A DNA stretch of 64,000 nucleotides from Acidovorax sp. Root219 (GCF_001428665.1 NZ_LMIJ01000016.1:8512-72511), one strand, 5' to 3'; shown: positions 8,353 through 16,530, counted from the stretch's first letter. The notes: a model not told the origin generated them from the letters alone. Made by a program: numbers and translations.

Positions 8353-9558
8353 ATGAGCCAGCAAGCCTTCATCTGCGACGCGATTCGCACCCCCTTCGGC
8401 CGCTACGGCGGCGCGCTGTCCAGCGTGCGCACCGATGACCTGGGCGCCATCCCCCTCAAGGCGCTGATGGCGCGCAACCCCGGCGTGGACTGGGCGGCGG
8501 TGACCGATGTGCTGTACGGCTGCGCCAACCAGGCCGGCGAAGACAACCGCAACGTGGCGCACATGGCGAGCCTGCTGGCGGGCCTGCCCATCGAGGTGCC
8601 CGGCGCCACCATCAACCGCCTGTGCGGTTCGGGGCTGGACGCCGTGGGCTCGGCCGCGCGCGCCATCAAGGCCGGCGAGGCGGGCCTGATGATCGCCGGC
8701 GGCGTGGAGAGCATGAGCCGCGCCCCTTTCGTGATGCCCAAGGCAGAGACCGCCTTCAGCCGCAACAACGCGGTGTACGACACCACCATCGGCTGGCGCT
8801 TCATCAACAAGCTGATGAAGGAAAAGTACGGCGTGGACTCGATGCCCGAGACGGCCGAGAACGTGGCCACCGAGTTCGGTATCGAGCGCGAGGCGCAGGA
8901 CCGCATGGCCCTGGCCAGCCAGCTCAACGCCGTGGCCGCGCAAAAGGCCGGCCACCTGGCGCGCGAGATCACGCCCGTGACCATTCCCCAGAAAAAGGGC
9001 GATGCCATCGTGGTCGACACGGACGAGCACCCGCGCGAAACCAGCCTGGAAGCGCTGGCCAAGCTCAAGGGCGTGGTGCGGCCTGACGGTACCGTGACCG
9101 CCGGCAACGCCAGCGGCGTGAACGACGGCGCCTGCGCCCTGCTGCTGGCGGACGCGGCCAGCGCCGGCAAATATGGCCTCAAGCCCCGCGCCCGCGTGGT
9201 GGGCATGGCCACGGCCGGCGTGGCGCCGCGCATCATGGGCTTTGGCCCCACACCCGCTACGCTCAAGGTGCTGGCGCAGACCGGCCTGACCATCGACCAC
9301 ATGGACGTGATCGAACTCAACGAAGCCTTTGCCGCACAGGGCCTGGCCGTGCTGCGCGCCCTGGGTTTAAAGGACAACGATGCCCGCGTGAACGCCTGGG
9401 GCGGCGCTATTGCCCTGGGCCACCCGCTGGGTGCCAGCGGTGCGCGCCTGGTGACCACCGCCGTCAACCGCCTGCACGAGCACGCCGGCCAGTACGCGCT
9501 GTGCACCATGTGCATCGGCGTGGGCCAGGGCATTGCCATCATCCTCGAACGCGTCTGA
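8353..9558 (+). CDS. pcaF: 3-oxoadipyl-CoA thiolase
   Basis: A 401-aa thiolase of the PcaF/PaaJ group that cleaves 3-oxoadipyl-CoA to acetyl-CoA and succinyl-CoA. The acyl-accepting cysteine is Cys91 in NRLCGSGLDAVGSAAR. The C-terminal active-site blocks NEAFAAQGL, GGAIALGHPLGASGAR and CTMCIGVGQG are all intact. The segment NRNVAHMASLLAGLP and the overall length fit 3-oxoadipyl-CoA thiolase better than acetoacetyl-CoA thiolase. An AGGAGACAAGACC sequence supplies the ribosome-binding site. It lies between pcaJ and pcaD in one operon. Confidence 0.93.
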   Translation: MSQQAFICDAIRTPFGRYGGALSSVRTDDLGAIPLKALMARNPGVDWAAVTDVLYGCANQAGEDNRNVAHMASLLAGLPIEVPGATINRLCGSGLDAVGSAARAIKAGEAGLMIAGGVESMSRAPFVMPKAETAFSRNNAVYDTTIGWRFINKLMKEKYGVDSMPETAENVATEFGIEREAQDRMALASQLNAVAAQKAGHLAREITPVTIPQKKGDAIVVDTDEHPRETSLEALAKLKGVVRPDGTVTAGNASGVNDGACALLLADAASAGKYGLKPRARVVGMATAGVAPRIMGFGPTPATLKVLAQTGLTIDHMDVIELNEAFAAQGLAVLRALGLKDNDARVNAWGGAIALGHPLGASGARLVTTAVNRLHEHAGQYALCTMCIGVGQGIAIILERV

Positions 9559-9586
9559 CCCGCAGCTTGTCTACAGGAGCCAGGCC

Positions 9587-10378
9587 GTGCCCACTACCTT
9601 GTTGCAGACCCCCGCCGGGGCCTTTCGCGTCGCCATCGACGGCCCCGAGGGCGCGCCCGTGCTGGTGCTCTCCAACTCCCTGGGCACCACCCTGGAGATG
9701 TGGGACGCGCAGGCCGCGCGCCTGGCCACCAGCCACCGCGTGGTGCGGTACGACACGCGCGGCCACGGCGGCAGCGTGGTGCCGCCTGGCCCCTACAGCT
9801 TCGAGCAACTGGGCGGTGATGTGCTGGCCCTGCTCGACGCCCTGCAGGTCGAGCGCGCCAGCTTCTGCGGCATCTCCATGGGCGGCTTCACCGGCCTGTG
9901 GCTGGGCGTGCACGCCGGCCACCGGCTGAACCACCTGGTGGTGGCCAACAGCGCCGCCAAGATCGGCACCGAAGAGGGCTGGCGCACCCGCGCCGCCCTG
10001 GTGCGCGAGAAGGGCGCTGCTGCCATGGCCGAGCTGGCCGCATCGTCGCCCGGCCGCTGGTTCACCGAGGCCTTCGTGGCAGCGCAGCCCGCGCTGGTGC
10101 GCCAGGCGCAGGGCTGGATCGCCGGCATCGCCCCCGAAGGCTATGCCGCCTGCTGCGAGGCCCTGGCCCAGGCTGACCTGCGCAGCAGCATCGCGCGCAT
10201 CGCCGTGCCCACCCTGCTGATCGCCGGCGCGGCCGACCCGGTGACCACGGTGGCCGACGCCCAGGCCATGCAGGCCGTGATCCCCGGCGCGCAATTGGTG
10301 CAGTTGCCGGCATCGCACCTGTCCAACCTGGAAGCCCCGGCCGAATTCGACGCCGCGCTGGCCGCCTTCGTGGCCTGA
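9587..10378 (+). CDS. pcaD: 3-oxoadipate enol-lactonase
   Basis: A 263-aa alpha/beta hydrolase that converts 3-oxoadipate enol-lactone to 3-oxoadipate. The nucleophile is Ser97 in the elbow GISMGG; the oxyanion-side motif is LSNSLGTTLEMWD, and a late aspartate (AGAADPVT) and histidine (PASHLSN) complete the triad. The gene appears to start at a GTG (9587) preceded by AGGAG at 9575-9579. A longer ATG reading would overlap pcaF by 26 bases and would add residues not seen in the family. There is no pcaC fusion, and no pcaB, pcaC, pcaG or pcaH gene in the window. Confidence 0.88.
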   Translation: MPTTLLQTPAGAFRVAIDGPEGAPVLVLSNSLGTTLEMWDAQAARLATSHRVVRYDTRGHGGSVVPPGPYSFEQLGGDVLALLDALQVERASFCGISMGGFTGLWLGVHAGHRLNHLVVANSAAKIGTEEGWRTRAALVREKGAAAMAELAASSPGRWFTEAFVAAQPALVRQAQGWIAGIAPEGYAACCEALAQADLRSSIARIAVPTLLIAGAADPVTTVADAQAMQAVIPGAQLVQLPASHLSNLEAPAEFDAALAAFVA

Positions 10379-10483
10379 GCACCGGAACACGCCGCCCCCG
10401 CCACCGCGCCGAATGGCGCATGTGGCGCCCGCTGGCTGGGCGCAACCCTGGCCGCCCCTTGAATCTGTGAAGGAAGAATCCCC

Positions 10484-11212
10484 ATGACCCACCCCAGCAC
10501 CCAGCGCGAGCGCGTCCTCATCACCGGCGGTGGTGCCGGCATCGGCGCGGCCACGGCCGAGCGCTGCCGGGCCGACGGCTATGAGCCCGTGGTCATCGAC
10601 CGCGTGGTCGACCACGTGCCCGGCGGCATACAGGCCGACCTGTCGAACACGGCCGACACGGCGCGCGCGCTGCAGCAGGCGCTGGCCGGCGGCCCCATCA
10701 CGCGGCTGGTGAACAACGTGGGCGTGGTGGTGCCGGCCGATGCCGAGCACCAGACGCTGGACGAGTTCGATCTGGCCGTGGCGCTGAACCTGCGCTGCAG
10801 CCTGCAGTGCATGCAGGCCCTGCTGCCCGGCATGAAAGAGGCGGGCTTCGGGCGCATCGTCAACATGTCCTCGCGCGCCGCGCTGGGCAAGGAGCTGCGC
10901 ACCGCGTATTCGGCCACCAAGGCCGGCCTGATCGGCATGACGCGCGTGTGGGCGCTGGAGCTGGGGCGCCACGGCGTCACGGCCAACGCCATCGGCCCCG
11001 GCCCCATCCGCACCGAGCTGTTCGACCGCGCCAACCCGCCCGACGCACCGCGCACGCGCGCCATCATCGAATCCGTGCCCGTCAAGCGCGTGGGCACGCC
11101 GGACGACGTGGCGCATGCCGTGTCCTACCTGCTCGATGCGCGCAGCGGTTTTGTCACGGGCCAGGTGCTCTATGTCTGCGGCGGCATGACGGTTGGCGTC
11201 GCCGGCCTCTGA
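10484..11212 (+). CDS. SDR-family oxidoreductase in the pca cluster
   Basis: A 242-aa classical short-chain dehydrogenase. The cofactor motif is TGGGAGIG (near residues 14-21), the NAG-type motif reads NNVG, the catalytic serine lies in MSSRAALG, and the YxxxK motif is YSATK. A C-terminal GGMTVG follows a GFVTGQVLYVCGG block typical of the family. The substrate is unknown. The position between pcaD and a solute-binding protein suggests oxidation or reduction of an aromatic or alicyclic compound feeding the 3-oxoadipate pathway (inference). The AAGGAAG ribosome-binding site supports the start. Confidence 0.85.
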   Translation: MTHPSTQRERVLITGGGAGIGAATAERCRADGYEPVVIDRVVDHVPGGIQADLSNTADTARALQQALAGGPITRLVNNVGVVVPADAEHQTLDEFDLAVALNLRCSLQCMQALLPGMKEAGFGRIVNMSSRAALGKELRTAYSATKAGLIGMTRVWALELGRHGVTANAIGPGPIRTELFDRANPPDAPRTRAIIESVPVKRVGTPDDVAHAVSYLLDARSGFVTGQVLYVCGGMTVGVAGL

Positions 11213-11299
11213 CGCCACATCTTCTCCCCCGGGGTCCCTGCAGTGCCAGTGGCCTCGCCTTTCTCGCTTCCCCATTTCTAACCGTGTTCAGGAGATGAC

Positions 11300-12301
11300 A
11301 TGAACCCCATCCGTTTTCCCTCCACCCGCCGCACCCTGCTGGCTGCATTGGCCACCGCCGCTGTCGGCGCTGCGATCCCTGCCGGCGCGCTGGCACAAGC
11401 CGCCTACCCCAGCAAGCCCGTGACCATCGTCGTGCCGTTCGCGGCGGGCGGCACCACCGACATCCTGGCGCGCATCATCGGTCAGGCCCTGACCAGCGAG
11501 CTGGGCCAGCCGGTCGTCGTGGACAACCGCGCAGGCGCGGGCGGTAACATCGGCGGCGCGCTGGCTGCCAAGGCCCCGGCCGACGGCTACACCCTGTTCA
11601 TGGGCACGGTGGGCACGCACGCCATCAACGCCAGCCTGTACAAGAAGATGCCCTTCGACCCGGTCAAGGACTTTGCGCCCCTCACGCGCGTGGCCAACGT
11701 GCCCAACCTGCTGGTGGCCAACCCGGCCCAGCCCTACAAGAGCGTGAAGGAGCTGATTGCCTACGCCAAGGCCAACCCCGGCAAGGTCAACTTCGGCTCG
11801 TCGGGCAACGGCAGCTCCATCCACCTGTCGGGCGAGCTGTTCAAGTCGCTGGCCAAGGTCGACATGGTGCACGTGCCCTACAAGGGCAGCGCCCCCGCTG
11901 TGACCGACCTGCTGGGCAACCAGATCGGCATCATGTTCGACAACATGCCCTCAGCCATCCAGCACGTGCGCTCAGGCAAGCTCGTGCCCATCGCCGTGAC
12001 CACCGCCAAGCGCTCGCCCGAGCTGCCCAACGTGCCCACCATCGCCGAAGCCGGCGTGCCCGGCTACGAGGCCACCTCGTGGTTCGGAATGTTCGCCCCG
12101 GCCGGCACGCCCGCGCCGGTGCTCGCCAAGCTCAACACCGCCCTGGTCAAGGTGCTCAACCAGGCCGAGGTGAAGAAGAAGATCAACGAGCAAGGCGCCG
12201 AGACGACCAGCGAAATGCCCGAGCAGTTCGCCGCCTTCATCAAGGCGGAAAGCGTGAAGTGGGGCAAGGTCGTGCAGGAGTCGGGCGCTAGCCTGGACTG
12301 A
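11300..12301 (+). CDS. Bug/TctC-family tricarboxylate transporter substrate-binding protein
   Basis: A 333-aa periplasmic binding protein with a signal sequence containing STRRTLLAALATAAVGAA and cleavage near ALAQA. The mature N-terminus YPSKPVTIVVPFAAGGTTDI and the block VVDNRAGAGGNIGGALAAKA are the signature of the Bug receptors of the tripartite tricarboxylate transporter (TTT) family. No TctA or TctB membrane component is adjacent, which is usual for the many orphan Bug proteins of Burkholderiales. As last gene of the pca cluster it probably captures an aromatic acid or dicarboxylate (inference). An AGGAGATG ribosome-binding site precedes the ATG, and a stem-loop follows the stop. Confidence 0.9.
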   Translation: MNPIRFPSTRRTLLAALATAAVGAAIPAGALAQAAYPSKPVTIVVPFAAGGTTDILARIIGQALTSELGQPVVVDNRAGAGGNIGGALAAKAPADGYTLFMGTVGTHAINASLYKKMPFDPVKDFAPLTRVANVPNLLVANPAQPYKSVKELIAYAKANPGKVNFGSSGNGSSIHLSGELFKSLAKVDMVHVPYKGSAPAVTDLLGNQIGIMFDNMPSAIQHVRSGKLVPIAVTTAKRSPELPNVPTIAEAGVPGYEATSWFGMFAPAGTPAPVLAKLNTALVKVLNQAEVKKKINEQGAETTSEMPEQFAAFIKAESVKWGKVVQESGASLD

Positions 12302-12309
12302 GAGAGAAA

Positions 12310-12346
12310 AAAGCCCTCGCTGGCAGGCGCCGGCCAGCGGGGCTTT
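12310..12346 (+). terminator. Stem-loop terminator after the pca/Bug operon
   Basis: AAAGCCCTCGCTGGC pairs with GCCAGCGGGGCTTT around a short loop, just after the Bug stop codon. The stem is long but is followed by only three T residues, so efficiency is uncertain. It also separates this operon from the convergent SDR gene at 12370. Confidence 0.6.
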
Positions 12347-12369
12347 GCACACGCTGCGTGCTCAGCCTC

Positions 12370-12981
12370 TCACTGCACGCGGTACACCCGCCCGGTCTGC
12401 CCGCCTTCCACGCTGCGCTGGTAGGCCAGTGCAGCACGCGCGGCGGGCACGGTTTCGAAGCCTGGGAAGAAGGGGCCGTAGCTGCCCACCGATTCGGTCA
12501 GGATGGTGGGGCTCACGGCGTTGATGCGCAGGCCGCGCGGCAGCTCGATGGCGGCAGCCGCCACGAAGCCGTCGATGGCGGCGTTCACCGCCGTGGCGTT
12601 GGCCCCGTTGCGGATGGGCTCGATGCCCACGATGCCGCTGGTCAGCGTGATCGACCCTCCATCGTTCAGATAGTGCTGGCCCAGCAGCGCCAGCTGCACC
12701 TGGCCCAGCAGCTTGTCCTGCAGGCCCAGGTTGAACTGCTCGGCCGTCATCTCGGCCAGCGGGCCGAAGTGCAGGTTGCCAGCGGTGCTGACGATGGCAT
12801 CCACCTTGCCGACCGCCTTGAACAAGGCCGCCACCGATCCTGGTTGCGAGAAGTCCGCACGGTGCGTGCCGCTGGTGCGGCCCACGGTGATGACCTCGTG
12901 GCGTGCCGAAAGATTGGCCAGAACGGCCTGGCCGATGGTGCCGCTGGCGCCGATGAGAAGAATCTTGCTGGTGGTGGACAT
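12370..12981 (-). CDS. Atypical short-chain dehydrogenase lacking YxxxK
   Basis: A 203-aa SDR-fold protein with an intact N-terminal nucleotide motif (GASGTIG) and a serine block (TLTSGIVG). At the position of the catalytic YxxxK it reads NATAVNAAIDGF, so both the tyrosine and the lysine are absent. I recall a family of ~200-aa SDR proteins with this same replacement, where PRGLRINAVSPTILTES and GPFFPGFETVPAAR are also conserved, so this is probably a family trait rather than decay. It may bind NAD(P) without the usual catalysis. It is divergent from a LysR gene that is the likely regulator. Confidence 0.8.
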   Translation of the reverse strand: MSTTSKILLIGASGTIGQAVLANLSARHEVITVGRTSGTHRADFSQPGSVAALFKAVGKVDAIVSTAGNLHFGPLAEMTAEQFNLGLQDKLLGQVQLALLGQHYLNDGGSITLTSGIVGIEPIRNGANATAVNAAIDGFVAAAAIELPRGLRINAVSPTILTESVGSYGPFFPGFETVPAARAALAYQRSVEGGQTGRVYRVQ

Positions 12982-13104
12982 GGCTTGTTCCTTTTTGCGG
13001 GTGTTGCCCGAAAGCGTTGAAGAAGCCTGGATTGTTTTGTGAATCAATCGGCGCATAAAGTACAGTGAAGTTATTCTTGAACTAATCTGGGGTTCGTAAT
13101 CGCC

Positions 13105-13998
13105 ATGGACAAGCTGCGCAACATGGAGGTCATGGTGGCGGTGGTCGAGGCCGGCAGCTTTGCCGCTGCGGCGCGCCAGCAGGACATTTCGGCCGTGATG
13201 GTGGGCAAGCACATCCGCCAGCTGGAGGAGCACCTGGGTGCGCGCCTGTTTCAGCGCAGCACGCGCCAGAACAGCCTGACCGAGGTGGGCGCGGCCTTTT
13301 ACGAGGACTGCCGGCGCGTGCTCGAACAGGTGCGCTGGGCAGAATCAGCCGTGGAGCGCAACCGCGCCGTGCCCCAGGGCCTGCTGCGCGTGAGCGCACC
13401 CTTCACGCTGGGCAACCAGGTGATCGCGCCGCTGGTGGCTGATTTTCTGCTCGCCCACCCGCAGGTGCGTGTGGAGCTGCAACTGACCGACAGCGTGGTC
13501 GACATGGCGGGCGAGGGCTTCGACGCCGCCGTGCGCATCGGCGCCATTGCCGACGAGGGCCTGGTGGCCCGGCCACTCAAGCCCTACCGCATGGTGATCG
13601 CCGCCACGCCCGGTTATCTGGCGCGCCACGGCCACCCCGAGCGCGTGGCCGACCTGGCGCAGCACCAGTGCCTGAGCCATTCGGTCTGGCAGCGGCGCGT
13701 GGAGTGGACGCTGTACGACGATGGCGGCAAGGCCTTCCAGTGGCCGGAACTGGCGCGCTTCACCTGCAACCAGGGCGACGGCCTGCGCCAGGCCGCGCTG
13801 CGCGGCCTGGGCCTCATCATGCAGCCCGAGGTGCTGCTGGCCGAAGAGATCCGCGAGGGGCGGCTGGTGCCCGTGCTCACCCGCTGCGTGCCGGCAGCGC
13901 GCCCGGTGCATCTCGTCTATGCGCCAGACCGGCGCCAGTTACCCAAGCTGGCGCGCTTCATCGAGTTCATGGTGCGGGCGATGGGGGAGCCTGGCTAG
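13105..13998 (+). CDS. LysR-family transcriptional regulator
   Basis: A 297-aa regulator with the usual N-terminal winged helix (MEVMVAVVEAGSFAAAARQ; ISAVMVGKHIRQLEEHLG) and a C-terminal periplasmic-binding-like effector domain starting near residue 90 (GLLRVSAPFTLGNQVIAPLV). It belongs to the DsdC/CrgA-like group that often controls a divergent oxidoreductase. It faces the atypical SDR across a 123-base intergenic region. Its stop codon overlaps the stop of the convergent small exported protein gene by 3 bases. The effector is unknown. Confidence 0.9.
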   Translation: MDKLRNMEVMVAVVEAGSFAAAARQQDISAVMVGKHIRQLEEHLGARLFQRSTRQNSLTEVGAAFYEDCRRVLEQVRWAESAVERNRAVPQGLLRVSAPFTLGNQVIAPLVADFLLAHPQVRVELQLTDSVVDMAGEGFDAAVRIGAIADEGLVARPLKPYRMVIAATPGYLARHGHPERVADLAQHQCLSHSVWQRRVEWTLYDDGGKAFQWPELARFTCNQGDGLRQAALRGLGLIMQPEVLLAEEIREGRLVPVLTRCVPAARPVHLVYAPDRRQLPKLARFIEFMVRAMGEPG

Positions 13999-14444
13999 AG
14001 ATTGCGCACCTTGCACGCCGCCGAAATCATGCGCCGCGACCATTCGCCCGACATGTCCTTGAACAGCACCGGCGCCTCGCCTTCCTTGTACTCCTCGCGG
14101 CCGACTATGGCACCGGCCCACTCGGGCTGCGCGTAGTACGAGAGCCACAGGTACCAGGCCTTGCGCGAGGGGCAGTCGACCACGACCTTGGCGTAGTAGG
14201 AGCGGTATTTCTGGCCCCGGAACGAGGTGCGCTGCTGGTCGCGCGATACGCGCAGGTCAAGCACCACGCGCTGGTCCACCCCGATGGGCTCGGGCAGGAT
14301 CTCGATCAGGTTCTTGCCCGCCTCGGCGCGGTCACCGCTCAGCGTGAACCAGCCATCCGATGAAACGGGCCGTTGCTGCGGTTGCGCTGGTGGTTGCTGG
14401 CCCCCAACCAGGGCTGCGATACATAGAACAACGGCGCAGAGCAT
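13995..14444 (-). CDS. Small exported protein, surface-adhesin E-like
   Basis: A 149-aa protein with a short signal peptide (LCAVVLCIAALVGGQ) and a mature part containing the pattern GWFTLSGD ... LDLRVSRDQQRT ... YYAKVVVDCPSRKAWYL ... AACKVRN. Two cysteines could pair. The spacing recalls the surface-adhesin protein E domain found in many Burkholderiales exported proteins; this is a resemblance, not a firm match. A strong Fur-like box lies 40 bases upstream of the ATG, which would link it to iron supply. It converges with the LysR gene with overlapping stops. Confidence 0.6.
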   Translation of the reverse strand: MLCAVVLCIAALVGGQQPPAQPQQRPVSSDGWFTLSGDRAEAGKNLIEILPEPIGVDQRVVLDLRVSRDQQRTSFRGQKYRSYYAKVVVDCPSRKAWYLWLSYYAQPEWAGAIVGREEYKEGEAPVLFKDMSGEWSRRMISAACKVRNL

Positions 14445-14483
14445 GGGAGGCTTGGGGGTGTCCAGGGACGGGTGGTGGCAATC

Positions 14484-14498
14484 GGAAAATCATTATCA
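14484..14498 (-). promoter_or_regulatory. Fur-like operator upstream of the adhesin E-like gene
   Basis: The 15-mer GGAAAATCATTATCA matches the 7-1-7 Fur consensus TGATAATnATTATCA at 12 of 14 scored positions. It lies 40 bp before the start of the leftward gene at 13995-14444, inside a promoter-sized interval. It would imply iron repression. The match is counted by eye. Confidence 0.55.
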
Positions 14499-14566
14499 CT
14501 GAGGCTGGTGCTCAGTTTCTACCTGTTACAACAGGGCGCGCGCCGGGCCGTGGCGGGCCCACCCGT

Positions 14567-14683
14567 TCAGGTGATGCGCCAATCCGATGTTTCTGCCAAC
14601 AGCCAATCAACTGTAGTTGTTGGGCACGTCCGAGGCAAAGGGTTTGATCAAACGCCCTACCGTAATGTCCGCCGAGACCACCA
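14567..14683 (-). pseudogene. Remnant of a LysR-type regulator C-terminus
   Basis: On the minus strand one frame reads SADITVGRLIKPFASDVPNN, very like the end of GcvA-type LysR effector domains. It is stopped right after YS. A few bases on, a different frame reads WLLAETSDWRIT followed by a stop, which matches the usual LysR C-terminus. The intervening piece normally joining these segments (about 15-20 residues) is missing. No DNA-binding domain remains. The rest of the 389-base stretch 14445-14833 shows no convincing gene apart from the Fur-like box and a stem-loop. Confidence 0.5.
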
Positions 14684-14809
14684 TCCGGCTGCAGGGGCTG
14701 GCGTTCGGGGCGTGCATCCTGGTGGTGCCGGGGATGATGGCAGTGTCGTGACGAGCCATTGCGGATTTTGATCGCTGTCGGGCACTCAACTTCGCAGAGA
14801 TGGGGTTTT

Positions 14810-14829
14810 GGACAGGATTCGACCTGTCC
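14810..14829. other. Perfect inverted repeat (stem-loop)
   Basis: GGACAGG-ATTCGA-CCTGTCC forms a perfect 7-bp stem just past the stop of the leftward Pr6Pr gene. There is no T run on either strand. It may act as a weak terminator or RNA-stabilising hairpin. Confidence 0.45.
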
Positions 14830-14833
14830 CACA

Positions 14834-15454
14834 CTACGTTTGTACTCTTTCACGCCGGCGTGCCCAGGCCAGCAGCGCCCACCCTGCGACCACGACGACG
14901 ACCGCGATTCCCACTGCATACACCGCCACGCCGCCGTACCCGCCCACCTTTGCTGGATTCAGGAAGGGGTAGGGATACCACCCAACGGCAGCGCCGCGCA
15001 CCATTGAATACGCGAGATACAGGCCCGCAAACGCCACCACCCAGCGCAGCGGCCGTACGCCCACGGCCGGGCGCGGCGGCCACAGCAGCCAGTCAAGCAG
15101 CACCACGACGGGCATCACATGGTGCAGCACCGAGTTCACCCAAGGCCTCAGCGCGCCCAGATCCACGTCGCGCAGCAGCAGCGCGAACACCACGCCGACC
15201 ACCAGCATGCAGGTTGCGGCCACGGCGCGCAGCGATTCGAAAGCCGCCGAGGGCCGCGCGTGTGTCCATTGGCGGCATGCACCAGCGATCAAGACGCCAG
15301 CGGCCAACAGGTTCGACAGGTTGGTGAAGTAGCTGAAGAAGTTGAGCGCGCTGTAGCCCAGTCCCACATGCAGCCAAAGTTGCCAGCCGATGGCGGCGAG
15401 TGCGAGCAGGGCGAAGGCCAGGCGGAGGACGGCAGTGAGGGGCGTTGGGGTCAT
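14834..15454 (-). CDS. Pr6Pr family membrane protein
   Basis: A 206-aa integral membrane protein with six hydrophobic helices. The segments FFSYFTNLSNLLAA (about residues 39-52), NSVLHHVMPVVVLLDWLLWP and GWYPYPFLNPAKVGGYG are the hallmarks of the family annotated Pr6Pr, which has no proven function. The FxYFTxxSN motif and the HHxxP block are the most conserved. The start is the ATG at 15454, giving MTPTPLTAVLR. It lies 46 bases downstream of the TRIC-like channel gene and may share its transcript. Confidence 0.8.
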   Translation of the reverse strand: MTPTPLTAVLRLAFALLALAAIGWQLWLHVGLGYSALNFFSYFTNLSNLLAAGVLIAGACRQWTHARPSAAFESLRAVAATCMLVVGVVFALLLRDVDLGALRPWVNSVLHHVMPVVVLLDWLLWPPRPAVGVRPLRWVVAFAGLYLAYSMVRGAAVGWYPYPFLNPAKVGGYGGVAVYAVGIAVVVVVAGWALLAWARRRERVQT

Positions 15455-15500
15455 GGTGGATCGTCGTTGATGGCGATGAAGCTGCTGCGTGGCCGGAGCA

Positions 15501-16142
15501 TCACACCCGCCACGCCGGCAACTCCCAGTTGCGCCACAGCGCCAGCCCGCGCAGCCCGGCCGTGGCCACCACGCAGGCCAGCAGCGGCGCCCAGCCCGGC
15601 GCATCCAGCTGGCGCAGGGCCACGTCGATCCAGCCGCCGGCAAACGCGCACAGGGCGTACGGACGGTGGTCGCTGAAGGCCTGGGGCACCTCGTTGCACA
15701 GCACGTCGCGCAGCACACCGCCGAAGACGCCGGTGGTCACGCCCATCATCACGGCGATGATGGGCGGCATGCCGATGGCCTTGGCGATGTCCACCCCCAC
15801 GGCGGCGAACAGGCCCAGGCCGATGGCGTCGGGCAGCAGCATGGCGCGCTCGGTGGGCTGAAAATGCCGCTGGCGCATGAACAGCATGGCGCACACGCAC
15901 AGCGCGATGAGCCCCCAGATGAAGCCGGTGTGGCGCACCCAGAAGAAGGGCCGCTGGTCCAGCAGCAGGTCGCGCAGCGTGCCGCCGCCAAACGCTGCCA
16001 CGAAGGCCACCACGCACACGCCCACCACGTCCATGCGCTTGCGCGCCGCGGCGATGATGCCCGATAGCGCGAAGGCGATGGTGGCCGCGACTTCGAGAAA
16101 AAAGCGCAGCGTCTGAATCCAGGGGGCGTCGAGCAGGTCCAT
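15501..16142 (-). CDS. TRIC-type cation channel family protein (UPF0126)
   Basis: A 213-aa membrane protein with about seven helices and two repeated glycine-rich segments, AFGGGTLRDLLLDQRPFFW (residues about 50-68) and GVFGGVLRDVLCNEVPQAF, as in the two GGGxxRD repeats of the trimeric intracellular cation channel family. Bacterial members form trimeric K+-permeable channels in the inner membrane. The start at 16142 (MDLLDAPWIQ) fits the family N-terminus; upstream in-frame sequence is not coding. It sits 25 bases after the DUF3325-like gene at the end of the siderophore gene run, probably by read-through rather than functional link. Confidence 0.85.
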   Translation of the reverse strand: MDLLDAPWIQTLRFFLEVAATIAFALSGIIAAARKRMDVVGVCVVAFVAAFGGGTLRDLLLDQRPFFWVRHTGFIWGLIALCVCAMLFMRQRHFQPTERAMLLPDAIGLGLFAAVGVDIAKAIGMPPIIAVMMGVTTGVFGGVLRDVLCNEVPQAFSDHRPYALCAFAGGWIDVALRQLDAPGWAPLLACVVATAGLRGLALWRNWELPAWRV

Positions 16143-16167
16143 GGCGGCGATTGTGCCGCGCGACCTG

Positions 16168-16530
16168 TCACCAGGCCAGTGCGTGAATAAGCAGGCCCAG
16201 TACGCAGCCAGCCCAGCCCACCGCGCCAATGCGGCGCGCCCAGCGCAGGCTGCCCTTTGGCCACTGGTTCATGGCCAGCACCAGGCCCCAGCCCAGCACC
16301 ATCCACGATGCGAGCGCGATGGCGATGCCCGCAGCCGGGCCGGCGGCCATCGTGGCGGCACTGGCCTGCAGCGCCAGCGTGGCCAGCGCCAGGCCCCAGG
16401 CCTTGCGCTGCGTTGGCGGGCCGGCGAGGACATCGCCCCAGGCGCGCGTAGCAGTGGCCTGGGCCCAGTGCACCAGGGCCAGCAGGCAGGCGGCGGCCGT
16501 GCAGGCCAGGGCGAGCGTGTCGCCCATCAT
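16168..16530 (-). CDS. Small membrane protein of siderophore receptor operon (DUF3325-like)
   Basis: A 120-aa hydrophobic protein with three predicted helices (LALACTAAACLLALVHWA; GLALATLALQASAATMAAG; ASWMVLGWGLVLAMNQW) and a final GWAGCVLGLLIHALAW. Size, helix pattern and position behind a TonB receptor and a PepSY protein match DUF3325 proteins of pseudomonad and Burkholderiales siderophore operons. Its ATG overlaps the stop of the preceding gene by 4 bases (ATGA), indicating translational coupling. Role unknown, presumably ferric-siderophore processing. Confidence 0.6.
   Translation of the reverse strand: MMGDTLALACTAAACLLALVHWAQATATRAWGDVLAGPPTQRKAWGLALATLALQASAATMAAGPAAGIAIALASWMVLGWGLVLAMNQWPKGSLRWARRIGAVGWAGCVLGLLIHALAW

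Noticed and set aside
14799..14832. Sequence GGGGTTTTGGACAGGATTCGA resembling the start of a tmRNA gene
   Set aside because: No tmRNA body, tag reading frame or 3' acceptor half follows; it is better explained as a stem-loop after the Pr6Pr gene.
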